A stretch of 9,642 nt of DNA from Actinomycetales bacterium (lineage in GTDB: Bacteria; Actinomycetota; Actinomycetes; Actinomycetales; Microbacteriaceae). Position 1 is the stretch's first letter. Each line of letters starts with the position of its first letter. Under the pieces are notes generated by a model. The model did not search any database, was not told the origin of the DNA, and saw only the letters and a list, made by a program, of their open reading frames with translations. This document shows positions 1 through 6,639 of the stretch, in pieces. The stretch covers positions 1 through 9,642 of the forward strand of contig JAATFJ010000302.1 in assembly GCA_015655255.1 (NCBI GenBank), given 5' to 3'. The translations under genes and the position numbers were made by a program.

Positions 1-1056
1 GGCGAACTCGCGGGTCACGGCGACCCACTCGTTCAGCTTCGCGAGGGCCCGACCGTCGTCGATGGCCTTCGCCGCCCGCGCATAGGCCGCCGCCAAGCGC
101 TCGAGGATCGGGTGCTGCACTTGCGCGGCGTCCTGGGACAGGTCGAACGCAACAATGCCGGCCGCGGCATTCAGAAGGACAATATCGCGCACGGCGCCCT
201 TCTCACCCGTGAGCGTGCGTCGCAGAATGTCCGCGTTGTGCTGCGGCGACCCGCCGATGAGATCAGCGAGCTCTGCCGTGGGGATGCCCAGATCGCGGGG
301 ATCCAGATCGTGCTCGTGGACGTCGCCGCGGGTGACCTCCCAGATGCGGCTGTGCCCTGTCGTCGTGAGCTCGTCGAGTCCGTCGTCCCCGCGGAACACG
401 AGCGCCGTCGCGCCGCGCGTGCGGAACACTCCCGTGATGAGTGGCACGCGCTCCAGCTGGGCGACGCCGACGGCGTTGGCCTCCGCGCGCGCGGGGTTGC
501 AGAGCGGGCCCAGCATGTTGAACACCGTGGGGATACCGAGCTGCGCCCGCACGGGACCGGCGTACTGGAAACCGGGGTGGAAGGCCGCCGCCCAGGCGAA
601 CGTGATGCCGATGCGGTCGAGCACGGCCGCGACGTCCTCTGTGGGAAGGGACAGCTCCAACCCCAGGGCATCGAGCACGTCCGAGGAGCCAGAGGCGGAG
701 CTCGCGGCGCGGTTGCCGTGCTTCACGACGGGGATGCCGAGCGCGCCGATGATGATCGCCGCGGTCGTCGAGACGTTCACGGTGCCGACGCGGTCGCCAC
801 CCGTGCCGACAATGTCGAGGACGTTCGGCGACACGGCGAGCGGAACCGCGGCCTCGAGGATCGCATCCCGGAAGCCGACGATCTCGTCGATCGTCTCTCC
901 CTTCGCACGCAGGGCAAGGAGGAATCCGGCGAGCTGCGCCTCGGTGGCCTTGCCCTGCATGACCTCGCGCATCGCCCACGTCGACTCGAAAACGGTGAGA
1001 TCGCGTCGGGAGAGAAGGGCGGTGAGCACGTCGGGCCACGTCAAGGAATCAGGCAT
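1..1056 (-). CDS. trpD: Anthranilate phosphoribosyltransferase TrpD (3' end cut by window edge)
   Basis: The enzyme joins anthranilate to phosphoribosyl pyrophosphate, the second step of tryptophan synthesis, in the cytoplasm. The frame is open from an ATG at 1056-1054 to the window edge, giving 352 residues without a stop. The family is usually about 350 residues, so only a few C-terminal residues should be missing. Seen directly: the PRPP-binding glycine motif GTGGD at residues 84-88, NVSTTAA at 94-100, and the signature KHGNRAASS at 112-120 followed by SGSSD. These are the conserved active-site blocks of the family. The N-terminal helical part (1-75) is also typical. The ATG has AGGA seven bases upstream, but the same stretch forms a -10-like hexamer, so the mRNA may be leaderless. 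No other trp gene is visible; it is transcribed divergently from ctaE, as in mycobacteria. Identification is secure. Confidence 0.96.
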   Translation of the reverse strand, partial: MPDSLTWPDVLTALLSRRDLTVFESTWAMREVMQGKATEAQLAGFLLALRAKGETIDEIVGFRDAILEAAVPLAVSPNVLDIVGTGGDRVGTVNVSTTAAIIIGALGIPVVKHGNRAASSASGSSDVLDALGLELSLPTEDVAAVLDRIGITFAWAAAFHPGFQYAGPVRAQLGIPTVFNMLGPLCNPARAEANAVGVAQLERVPLITGVFRTRGATALVFRGDDGLDELTTTGHSRIWEVTRGDVHEHDLDPRDLGIPTAELADLIGGSPQHNADILRRTLTGEKGAVRDIVLLNAAAGIVAFDLSQDAAQVQHPILERLAAAYARAAKAIDDGRALAKLNEWVAVTREFA

Positions 1057-1062
1057 GAAAAA

Positions 1063-1068
1063 ATCCTA
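1063..1068 (-). promoter_or_regulatory. Putative -10 element of trpD (possible leaderless start)
   Basis: On the minus strand TAGGAT fits the actinobacterial TANNNT -10 consensus and is followed by exactly six bases and then the trpD ATG. A start site seven bases after the hexamer would fall on the A of the ATG, giving a leaderless mRNA. No clear -35 is seen. The overlapping AGGA could instead act as a ribosome binding site for a longer transcript, and the sequence alone cannot separate the two. Confidence 0.4.
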
Positions 1069-1124
1069 GACCCGTCGAAAATCCCGCTCCGCGCACCCGG
1101 AAACGATGACATCCAGGATTTTCC

Positions 1125-1153
1125 TTGAATTCTCCACAAATTCTCAGTACTTT
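1125..1153 (+). promoter_or_regulatory. Candidate sigma70-type promoter for ctaE-qcrCAB
   Basis: TTGAAT at 1125-1130 and TACTTT at 1148-1153 are separated by 17 bases, the optimal spacing for the housekeeping sigma factor. Transcription would begin near 1160 and leave a leader of about 77 bases before ctaE. This is the best two-box match in the 1057-1236 gap and could coexist with the start-proximal -10 at 1225. It is inferred from consensus only. Confidence 0.4.
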
Positions 1154-1154
1154 C

Positions 1155-1168
1155 TTAGGGCCCCCTAA
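1155..1168. promoter_or_regulatory. Inverted repeat at the candidate ctaE start site (possible operator)
   Basis: TTAGGG and CCCTAA form a perfect 6-base inverted repeat around a central CC. It begins two bases after the candidate -10 TACTTT and covers the predicted start site near 1160, a position where a bound repressor would block transcription. A six-base repeat can arise by chance and I cannot name a regulator. Confidence 0.25.
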
Positions 1169-1224
1169 CTCCTGCAGAGGCGAAACGGGGGCTCCGGGTG
1201 CAAAAATAACCCGCACGAATCCGC

Positions 1225-1230
1225 CATAAT
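1225..1230 (+). promoter_or_regulatory. Putative -10 element of ctaE (possible leaderless start)
   Basis: CATAAT matches TATAAT at five of six positions and ends six bases before the ctaE GTG, which would place the first transcribed base on the start codon. The only ribosome-binding candidate, GGA at 1231-1233, sits just three bases from the GTG, closer than is usual. That weak SD supports leaderless translation. No convincing -35 is present. Confidence 0.4.
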
Positions 1231-1236
1231 GGAACC

Positions 1237-1887
1237 GTGACGACCTCAGCGACGCATGCCCAGGCGGCGAGAACGATCAAGCGACCTAATCCGGTAGCTG
1301 TCGGCACCATCGTGTGGCTCGGCAGCGAGGTGATGTTCTTCGCGGGACTCTTCGCGATCTACTTCACACTGCGCAGCACGGCACCGGGTCTCTGGGATGA
1401 GTTCCCCGACCTCCTCAACGTCCCCTTCGCGACGATCAACACGGCGGTCCTCGTCCTGTCGTCCTTCACCTGCCAGATGGGTGTCTTCGCCGCAGAAGAC
1501 CTGCAGCCCTACCGCCTCGGCAGCGAGAAGAACCTTGCAGGACGTCGGCGCCTGTTCGGCTGGGGCATGACCGAATGGTTCTGGCTTACCTTCGCTCTTG
1601 GCGCCATCTTCGTCTCCGGCCAGGTCTGGGAGTACGCACAGCTCGTCACCGAAGGCATGCCCATCACGGCGAACTCCTACGCCTCGGCCTTCTACATCAC
1701 GACCGGCTTCCACGCCCTGCACGTCACGGCCGGCCTCGGCGCCTTCCTCCTCGTGATCGGCCGTGTTTACGCCGTCAAGAACTTCACCCACAAGGAGGCG
1801 ACGTCCGCGATCGTCGTCTCCTACTACTGGCACTTCGTCGACGTCGTATGGCTCGTCCTCTTCGGCGTCATCTACTTCCTGAAATAA
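1237..1887 (+). CDS. ctaE: Cytochrome c oxidase subunit III (aa3 type)
   Basis: This membrane subunit of the aa3 oxidase supports subunit I without holding redox centres. The 216-residue product has the short actinobacterial form with about five membrane helices. Conserved blocks are visible: [13 protein letters not shown] at residues 27-39 with the family glutamate E31, [12 protein letters not shown] at about 156-167, and the C-terminal [11 protein letters not shown] starting at 196. The first 18 or so residues are polar and cytoplasmic. The start is GTG at 1237; no stronger start is seen, and a -10-like hexamer lies six bases upstream. It is the first gene of ctaE-qcrC-qcrA-qcrB, with 20 bases before qcrC. 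Linking an oxidase subunit to the bc1 genes fits assembly of the two enzymes as one supercomplex. Identification is firm. Confidence 0.96.
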   Translation: MTTSATHAQAARTIKRPNPVAVGTIVWLGSEVMFFAGLFAIYFTLRSTAPGLWDEFPDLLNVPFATINTAVLVLSSFTCQMGVFAAEDLQPYRLGSEKNLAGRRRLFGWGMTEWFWLTFALGAIFVSGQVWEYAQLVTEGMPITANSYASAFYITTGFHALHVTAGLGAFLLVIGRVYAVKNFTHKEATSAIVVSYYWHFVDVVWLVLFGVIYFLK

Positions 1888-1907
1888 GAGCGGAGCTGAC
1901 CTGCGAC

Positions 1908-2708
1908 ATGGCACGAGACAAGAAGCGACGCCACACCGGCCGTCGTAGCCCACTCGCCGCGGCGGCGCTCATCGGCGCTGGCCTCCTCATCACCGGCGGC
2001 GTCTACGCGGGTGCCTCGGCGGCGATGGCCGCGACGGACACCCAGGCCGCAGCAACGACGCTGACGACTGAGGACGGCGAGAAGCTCTTTCAGGCCAACT
2101 GCGCCACCTGCCACGGCATGGACTTGCAGGGGACGGACAACGGGCCGAGCCTCGTCGGAGTCGGCGAGCTGGCCACCGAGTTCCAGCTCTCCACGGGACG
2201 TATGCCGCTGCAGATGCAGGGCGTTCAGGCACCGCAGAAGGCCGTGCAGTTCACGGACGACCAGATCCAGGCGATCTCCGCCTATGTCCAGGAGGTGGCC
2301 CCCGGCCCGACCTACCCGGACGAGCGGATCATCGACGGCGAAGGAGACGTCGCGCACGGGGCGGAGCTGTTCCGCATCAACTGCGCCATGTGCCACAACG
2401 TCGCCGGTGCCGGTGGCGCCCTCACGGAGGGCAAGTACGCACCCGCCTTGACCGAGACGAGCGCGCTGCACATCTACGCGGCCATGGTCACGGGCCCGCA
2501 GAACATGCCCGTCTTCGGGAACATGAACCTGTCCGACGAAGACAAGCGCGACATCATCTCCGCACTGCTCTACCAGCAGGACGCGGAGCAGATCGGCGGG
2601 TTCGCCCTCGGATCGCTCGGTCCTGTAGCCGAGGGTTTGTTCATCTGGATCTTCGGCATCGGCGCTCTCATCGCCGTCACCGTGTGGATCACGGCGAAAT
2701 CCAACTGA
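1908..2708 (+). CDS. qcrC: Diheme cytochrome c subunit of the bc1 complex
   Basis: QcrC carries electrons from the Rieske protein to the CuA centre of the oxidase, replacing both cytochrome c1 and a soluble cytochrome c. The 266-residue protein has a basic N-terminus, a hydrophobic segment at about 16-39 (signal peptide or anchor), two cytochrome c domains with heme motifs CATCH at 65-69 and CAMCH at 159-163, and a C-terminal membrane helix at about 240-262. Methionines in GRMP (M99) and QNMPVFG (M200) are the likely axial ligands; this is inferred from family position. The ATG at 1908 follows the ctaE stop by 20 bases. The frame stays open upstream into ctaE, but only the 1908 start gives a proper export signal. 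GGAG at 1892-1895 is rather far (12 bases) from the ATG, so coupling to ctaE translation is possible. Two CXXCH sites make the assignment firm. Confidence 0.96.
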   Translation: MARDKKRRHTGRRSPLAAAALIGAGLLITGGVYAGASAAMAATDTQAAATTLTTEDGEKLFQANCATCHGMDLQGTDNGPSLVGVGELATEFQLSTGRMPLQMQGVQAPQKAVQFTDDQIQAISAYVQEVAPGPTYPDERIIDGEGDVAHGAELFRINCAMCHNVAGAGGALTEGKYAPALTETSALHIYAAMVTGPQNMPVFGNMNLSDEDKRDIISALLYQQDAEQIGGFALGSLGPVAEGLFIWIFGIGALIAVTVWITAKSN

Positions 2709-2745
2709 CGCTTATTCATCGAAGAGGAAACGCACGAGGAGCACC

Positions 2746-3822
2746 ATGGCACACGACGACGACCCACAGGCTCTCGACAGGGCCTACCAGCCCTCCGCGG
2801 GGCTGGGTGTCGCAGTGAGCGATCCCGTGGAGAACCCGGGCCTGCCCCCGCACCGGGAGCGGATTACCGATAAGGATCCCCGCGCCGAGAAGCGGGCAGC
2901 CCGAACGGTTTACACGCTGTTCTATCTGTCGCTCGCCGGAAGCGTCTGGGCCGTCGCCGCCTATATGCTCTTCCCCATCGAAGACGGCTCTCTCAGCTCG
3001 ATCCGGCACAACAACTTCTTCATCGGAATCGGCATCGCCCTCGCGCTCCTCTCCATCGGCATCGGCGCCATCCACTGGTCCAAGGCGCTCATGTCCGATA
3101 GGGAGCACGTCGAGCTGCGTCACACGACGCGCGGGCAGGACAGCACCCGCGAGGCGGCCGTCGCCGTCTTCGCCGCGGCGAACGAGGAGTCCGGCTTCGG
3201 ACGACGCACGATGATCCGCAACTCGCTCATCGCTGCGGTCGTCGCCTCCATCGTCCCCGGCATCACCCTCTTCCGCGGCCTCGCTCCGCATTCGAGCGAG
3301 GACGATCCCACGGCGGGCGACCCCGTGTACCTCCTGAACCACACGATGTGGGAAGAGGGAATGCGTCTCGCCCGGGACCCCGACGGCACGCCCATCCGCG
3401 CGGCCGACGTGACCCTGGGCTCGGCCTTCCACGTGATCCCTGAGCCCCTCAAGGACGTCAGCCACAGCGACGGCTACCTCGAGGAGAAGGCCAAGGCCGT
3501 CGTCCTGCTCATGCGTCTGCGTCCCGAGCAGCTCACCGAGGCCGAGGACCGCAAGGACTGGTCCTACGACGGCATCGTCGCCTACTCCAAGGTGTGCACG
3601 CACGTCGGCTGCCCCGTCGCCCTGTACGAGCAGCAGACGCATCACCTGCTCTGCCCGTGCCACCAGTCGCAGTTCGACGTCACCGATCATGCGAAGGTCA
3701 TCTTCGGTCCCGCGGCCCGTCCGCTGCCGCAGCTGCCCATCACCGTGGACGATGAGGGCTACCTCATCGCGCAGAGCGACTTCCACGAACCTGTCGGCCC
3801 GAGCTTCTGGGAGCGTCATTGA
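2746..3822 (+). CDS. qcrA: Rieske iron-sulfur subunit of the bc1 complex
   Basis: QcrA takes one electron from menaquinol through its 2Fe-2S cluster and passes it to QcrC. The 358-residue protein is longer than mitochondrial or proteobacterial Rieske proteins because it has three N-terminal membrane helices: about 55-78, 90-111 and 157-176. The C-terminal cluster domain contains CTHVGC (284-289) and CPCHQS (303-308); C284, H286, C303 and H306 bind the cluster, while C289 and C305 form the expected disulfide. GRRTMIR at 152-158, just before helix 3, resembles a twin-arginine signal. In Streptomyces the third helix of this protein is known to be inserted by the Tat system. GAGGAG at 2736-2741 lies four bases before the ATG and fixes the start. 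The stop overlaps the start of qcrB. Assignment is firm. Confidence 0.96.
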   Translation: MAHDDDPQALDRAYQPSAGLGVAVSDPVENPGLPPHRERITDKDPRAEKRAARTVYTLFYLSLAGSVWAVAAYMLFPIEDGSLSSIRHNNFFIGIGIALALLSIGIGAIHWSKALMSDREHVELRHTTRGQDSTREAAVAVFAAANEESGFGRRTMIRNSLIAAVVASIVPGITLFRGLAPHSSEDDPTAGDPVYLLNHTMWEEGMRLARDPDGTPIRAADVTLGSAFHVIPEPLKDVSHSDGYLEEKAKAVVLLMRLRPEQLTEAEDRKDWSYDGIVAYSKVCTHVGCPVALYEQQTHHLLCPCHQSQFDVTDHAKVIFGPAARPLPQLPITVDDEGYLIAQSDFHEPVGPSFWERH

Positions 3823-5516
3823 CTACCGCAGCCGTCCGTGAGGACACAGAAACGAAGCAGAAGCCGCTCGGCGGCACCTTCCTCGCCGGCACGGCGAACT
3901 ATATCGACGAGCGCACGAGCATCTCGGGCTTCGTCAAGGAGCTCGGTCGCAAGATCTTCCCGGACCACTGGTCCTTCATGCTCGGCGAGATCGCCCTGTG
4001 GAGCTTCGTGGTCGTGTTCCTCTCCGGAACCTTCCTCACGTTCTTCTTCGAGGCCTCCATGGTGGAGACCCACTACACAGGCGCTTACGCCCCCATGCGC
4101 GGCATCGAGATGTCCGCGGCGCTCGAATCGACGCTGCATATCTCCTTCGACCTCCGTGGCGGGCTCCTCGTCCGTCAGATCCACCACTGGGCGGCGCTGC
4201 TGTTCATCGCCGGTATCGGCGTGCACATGCTGCGGGTGTTCTTCACGGGCGCGTTCCGCAAGCCGCGCGAGCTCAACTGGGTCGTCGGCTTCGTCCTCTT
4301 CGTCCTCGCGATGGCGGAGGGCTTCACCGGCTACTCCCTCCCCGACGATCTGCTCTCCGGGAACGGCCTCCGCATCATCGACGGCCTCATCAAGGGCATC
4401 CCCGTCATCGGCACCTGGACCTCGTTCATCCTCTTCGGCGGCGAGTTCCCCGGCAGCGCCATCGTCGGACGCCTCTACACGCTGCACATCCTGCTGTTGC
4501 CGATGCTCGTCATCGCCTTTGTGGTCATCCACCTCATGCTCATGATCATCAATAAGCACACTCAGTTCGCCGGTCCCGGCCGCACGAACCAGAACGTCGT
4601 CGGCTACCCGATGATGCCCGTGTACATGTCGAAGATGGGCGGGTACCTGTTCATCGTCTTCGGCACGATCGTCCTCATCGCCTCGCTCTTCCAGATCAAC
4701 CCGATCTGGAACTACGGACCGTACGACCCCTCCCCCGTGTCCGCCGGCACACAGCCGGACTGGTACATCGGCTTCGCGGATGGCGCCCTGCGCCTGGCTC
4801 CGTCGAACTGGGACATCCAGCTCTTCAACCACACCCTCTCGCTCGGCATCCTCGTCCCCGTGCTCATCCTCGGGGGGTTCATCGTGGTCGTCGCGATCTA
4901 CCCGTTCATCGAGGCCTGGGTGACGGGCGATAAGCGCGAGCACCACATCGCCGAGCGTCCCCGCAACGCAGCCACGCGCACGGCGATCGGCGTCGCAGGG
5001 ATGATCTTCTACGCGGTCATGTGGGCGGCGGCTTCCTCCGACCTCATCGCCACGCACTTCATGGTCACCATGGAAGGCGTCATCCGCTTCCTGCAGATCA
5101 CGCTCTTCCTCGGCCCTGTCGTTGGCTATTTCATCACGAAGCGCATCTGCATCGCCCTGCAGAAGAAGGACCGTGAGATCGTCCTGCACGGCTTCGAGTC
5201 CGGCCGCATCGTGCAACTCCCCGGTGGTGAGTTCATCGAGGTGCACCAGCCGGTCGACGTGTATGACCGTTGGAAGCTCATCGACTACGAGACCTACGAA
5301 CCGCTCGTCGTCCGCCCGAACGCGAAGGGGCGGATCCCCTGGACGCAGAACCTGCGTTCCTCGATGTCGCGGTGGTTCTTCGAGGACCGCCTCACACCGC
5401 TCACGCAGACAGACATCACCGCCGCTGATGCGCATCACTCGCACGCCGTACACGCGGCCGAGGACGTTCTCGCCGAGCTCCCCGCAGCTCAGGACGACGA
5501 CGACTCGAAGAGCTGA
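3819..5516 (+). CDS. qcrB: Cytochrome b subunit of the bc1 complex
   Basis: QcrB oxidises menaquinol and holds the two b hemes of the bc1 complex in the membrane. In the 565-residue product the heme ligand pairs are H122/H136 (in QIHHWAALLF and GIGVHMLRVFF) and H223/H238 (in TLHILLLP and VVIHLML). The quinol-site motif, PEWY in many families, reads PDWY at 313-316. After the last helix (about 423-440) a polar tail of some 120 residues runs to an acidic end; a long cytoplasmic tail is usual for actinobacterial QcrB. The start is TTG at 3819, overlapping the qcrA stop by four bases (TTGA). GGGAG at 3809-3813, five bases upstream, supports it, and no ATG or GTG lies in frame nearby. The overlap suggests translational coupling. 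It is the last gene of the operon, followed by a terminator. Confidence 0.96.
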   Translation: MTTAAVREDTETKQKPLGGTFLAGTANYIDERTSISGFVKELGRKIFPDHWSFMLGEIALWSFVVVFLSGTFLTFFFEASMVETHYTGAYAPMRGIEMSAALESTLHISFDLRGGLLVRQIHHWAALLFIAGIGVHMLRVFFTGAFRKPRELNWVVGFVLFVLAMAEGFTGYSLPDDLLSGNGLRIIDGLIKGIPVIGTWTSFILFGGEFPGSAIVGRLYTLHILLLPMLVIAFVVIHLMLMIINKHTQFAGPGRTNQNVVGYPMMPVYMSKMGGYLFIVFGTIVLIASLFQINPIWNYGPYDPSPVSAGTQPDWYIGFADGALRLAPSNWDIQLFNHTLSLGILVPVLILGGFIVVVAIYPFIEAWVTGDKREHHIAERPRNAATRTAIGVAGMIFYAVMWAAASSDLIATHFMVTMEGVIRFLQITLFLGPVVGYFITKRICIALQKKDREIVLHGFESGRIVQLPGGEFIEVHQPVDVYDRWKLIDYETYEPLVVRPNAKGRIPWTQNLRSSMSRWFFEDRLTPLTQTDITAADAHHSHAVHAAEDVLAELPAAQDDDDSKS

Positions 5517-5521
5517 GCCCA

Positions 5522-5538
5522 CCCGCTCGCAGAGCGGG
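5522..5538 (+). other. Small hairpin overlapping the foot of the qcrB terminator
   Basis: CCCGCTC (5522-5528) and GAGCGGG (5532-5538) form a 7-base stem with a 3-base loop, five bases after the qcrB stop. Its last three bases are also the first three of the main terminator stem, so both cannot form fully at once. It may help protect the 3' end or simply be chance in GC-rich DNA. Confidence 0.35.
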
Positions 5539-5582
5539 AGCCCCCGTCCGGTGCAGAACCGAACGGGGGCTCCCTTCTTTTT
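5536..5582 (+). terminator. Intrinsic terminator of ctaE-qcrCAB
   Basis: Arms at 5536-5552 and 5558-5574 pair over 17 positions with one mismatch around the loop GCAGA, and a T-rich run follows at 5575-5582 (TTCTTTTT). It starts 20 bases after the qcrB stop. This is a textbook rho-independent terminator and should isolate the respiratory operon from the rhodanese gene. Confidence 0.9.
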
Positions 5583-5678
5583 GTCTTGCATCCAGGGTCC
5601 CGCGCTCCCCCGCCCGATCTGGCGGGATTCCTCCGCTCTCTGTCCGGACGCGGTACGGCGCGGGCCCCGCCACGTCCC

Positions 5679-5684
5679 TACGCT
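5679..5684 (+). promoter_or_regulatory. Putative -10 element of the rhodanese gene (possible leaderless start)
   Basis: TACGCT fits TANNNT and is followed by six bases and an ATG at 5691. A start site on that A would give a leaderless mRNA. GGGAG at 5685-5689 is only one base from the ATG, too close for a normal ribosome binding site. The region 5583-5690 has no other feature I can support. Confidence 0.4.
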
Positions 5685-5690
5685 GGGAGC

Positions 5691-6114
5691 ATGACCACTG
5701 CCACAGAAAGACTACTTCGCCGAAAAGCTCGCCCATGAGACCGACCCCAGCGACCTGTACGCGGCGCAGAAGGCCAGTGAGGACATCACCGTCGTCGACG
5801 TCCGTTCTCTTGAGGCGTGGACGCAGGGACACCTGCCAGGGGCTCTCTCCCTTCCCTACCGGGACATCCCCGATCGCGCTCCCAGGGAGATCCCGACGAA
5901 TGCCGACGTTGTCGTCTACTGCTGGAGTCCTGGCTGCGACGCGGGGGCCAAAGGGGCTCTCGCCTTCGCACAGCTCGGCTATCGCGTGCGCGAGATGATC
6001 GGCGGCTTCGAGTACTGGGCACGCGAAGGCTTTCCCGTGGAGGACGCGGACGGCGTCCACCGGAGCCCGGTGGACGCATTGACGGGTGTGCCGCGCGTAC
6101 GCCGGACGGCGTAG
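5691..6114 (+). pseudogene. Single-domain rhodanese-like protein, frameshifted near its start
   Basis: Rhodanese domains move sulfane sulfur through a persulfide on a cysteine. The body reads continuously in one frame from about 5710 to TAG at 6112-6114, with the family blocks VVDVRS, GHLPGAL and VVVYCWSPGCDAGAKGA, then GGFEYW. The first cysteine of CWSPGC (residue 77 of the repaired 140-residue protein) is the likely catalytic one. That frame has a TGA at 5692 and no ATG, GTG or TTG before the late part of the domain. The only good start, ATG at 5691, is one frame off and stops at 5736 after 15 codons. The span of 424 bases is 141 codons plus one; removing one A from GAAAG at 5705-5709 joins the frames. 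A sequencing indel or a recent mutation is likeliest. A terminator lies on each side, so it is transcribed alone. Substrate unknown. Confidence 0.8.
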
Positions 6115-6147
6115 CGCGACGACGCCCAGAGAAGCACCAGGCATGAG

Positions 6148-6179
6148 GAAAGGCCCCGGATAATTATCCGGGGCCTTTC
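6148..6179. terminator. Bidirectional intrinsic terminator between rhodanese gene and ctaF
   Basis: These 32 bases are a perfect palindrome: a 14-base stem with an AATT loop, A-rich at the foot of one arm and T-rich at the other, with a GC-rich middle. It lies 33 bases after the rhodanese stop and 20 bases beyond the ctaF stop on the other strand, so it can end transcription of both converging units. The T-run is short and partly within the stem on each strand. Confidence 0.85.
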
Positions 6180-6199
6180 TCGCGTACAGTGCGCAGCAC

Positions 6200-6634
6200 T
6201 CAGCGGGCGAAGTTGCCGCGGTAGTACTCGTAAACCCAGCCCACGATCGCAACGATGAAGACGAGCAGACCGATCGGGAAGAGGAAGAGGTTCACGGCGA
6301 GTCCGATGACGAGGATCGCGGCGGAAGCGGCGAGCACGAGCGGCCACCACGACCACGGACTGAACTCACCGATCTCGGGATCGGCATCGTCGATATCCGC
6401 GGTGAGGATATCGGCAGGCGCCTCGCCTCCCTGAGCGCGGTGTGCGCGCCCCAGATAGAAGGAGACGAAGGCACCCATGACAGCGGAACATGTGAGCGTC
6501 AGCGTTCCCGCCCATTCGACCTGCCTCAGGGGAGGCAGATCAGGGTGAGCGATGATGTTCCACATCGTGTAGAGCACGGCGAGGAAGGCGAAGAAGATCG
6601 TCAGAATCCACCAGATGACGATATTTGAGCGCAT
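6200..6634 (-). CDS. ctaF: Cytochrome c oxidase subunit IV, actinobacterial type
   Basis: This small integral membrane subunit belongs to the aa3 oxidase of actinobacteria; it is a structural part with no redox centre. The 144-residue product has four predicted membrane helices, about 5-28, 40-62, 97-115 and 117-137. A polar loop at 64-92 is followed by the conserved FSPWSWWP block (91-98). The C-terminus carries YEYYRGNFA (135-143), a strong marker of this family (Pfam Cyt_c_ox_IV, named from memory). The ATG at 6634-6632 lies five bases after the ctaD stop, and AGAAGG inside the end of ctaD can serve as ribosome binding site. It is the last gene of ctaC-ctaD-ctaF and is followed by the palindromic terminator. 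It is not related to the mitochondrial subunit IV despite the name. Confidence 0.93.
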   Translation of the reverse strand: MRSNIVIWWILTIFFAFLAVLYTMWNIIAHPDLPPLRQVEWAGTLTLTCSAVMGAFVSFYLGRAHRAQGGEAPADILTADIDDADPEIGEFSPWSWWPLVLAASAAILVIGLAVNLFLFPIGLLVFIVAIVGWVYEYYRGNFAR

Positions 6635-6639
6635 GCGCG

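Noticed and set aside
112..1128. A 338-codon plus-strand frame opposite trpD
   Set aside because: Composition is arginine-, alanine- and glutamate-rich antisense reading; TrpD motifs on the minus strand explain the region.
1182..1195. Similarity between the ctaE leader (ACGGGGGCTCC) and the right arm of the qcrB terminator
   Set aside because: Only about a dozen GC-rich bases match and the complementary arm is missing near ctaE, so this is probably coincidence.
1575..1907. Upstream extension of the qcrC frame into ctaE
   Set aside because: The extension is an out-of-frame, arginine-rich reading of ctaE. The ATG at 1908 gives a normal signal sequence before the first heme domain.
2716..3819. 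A 367-codon minus-strand frame opposite qcrA
   Set aside because: Shadow of QcrA, whose Rieske motifs and ribosome binding site are clear; no domain seen in the antisense frame.
3816..5591. A 591-codon open frame on the minus strand opposite qcrB
   Set aside because: It mirrors qcrB, is full of charged, low-complexity residues typical of antisense reading of GC-rich genes, and has no recognisable domain. QcrB on the plus strand has clear heme and quinol motifs.
5416..6252. A 278-codon minus-strand frame spanning the rhodanese region
   Set aside because: It crosses two strong terminators and the end of qcrB and has no recognisable motif, whereas the plus-strand frame has a complete rhodanese body.
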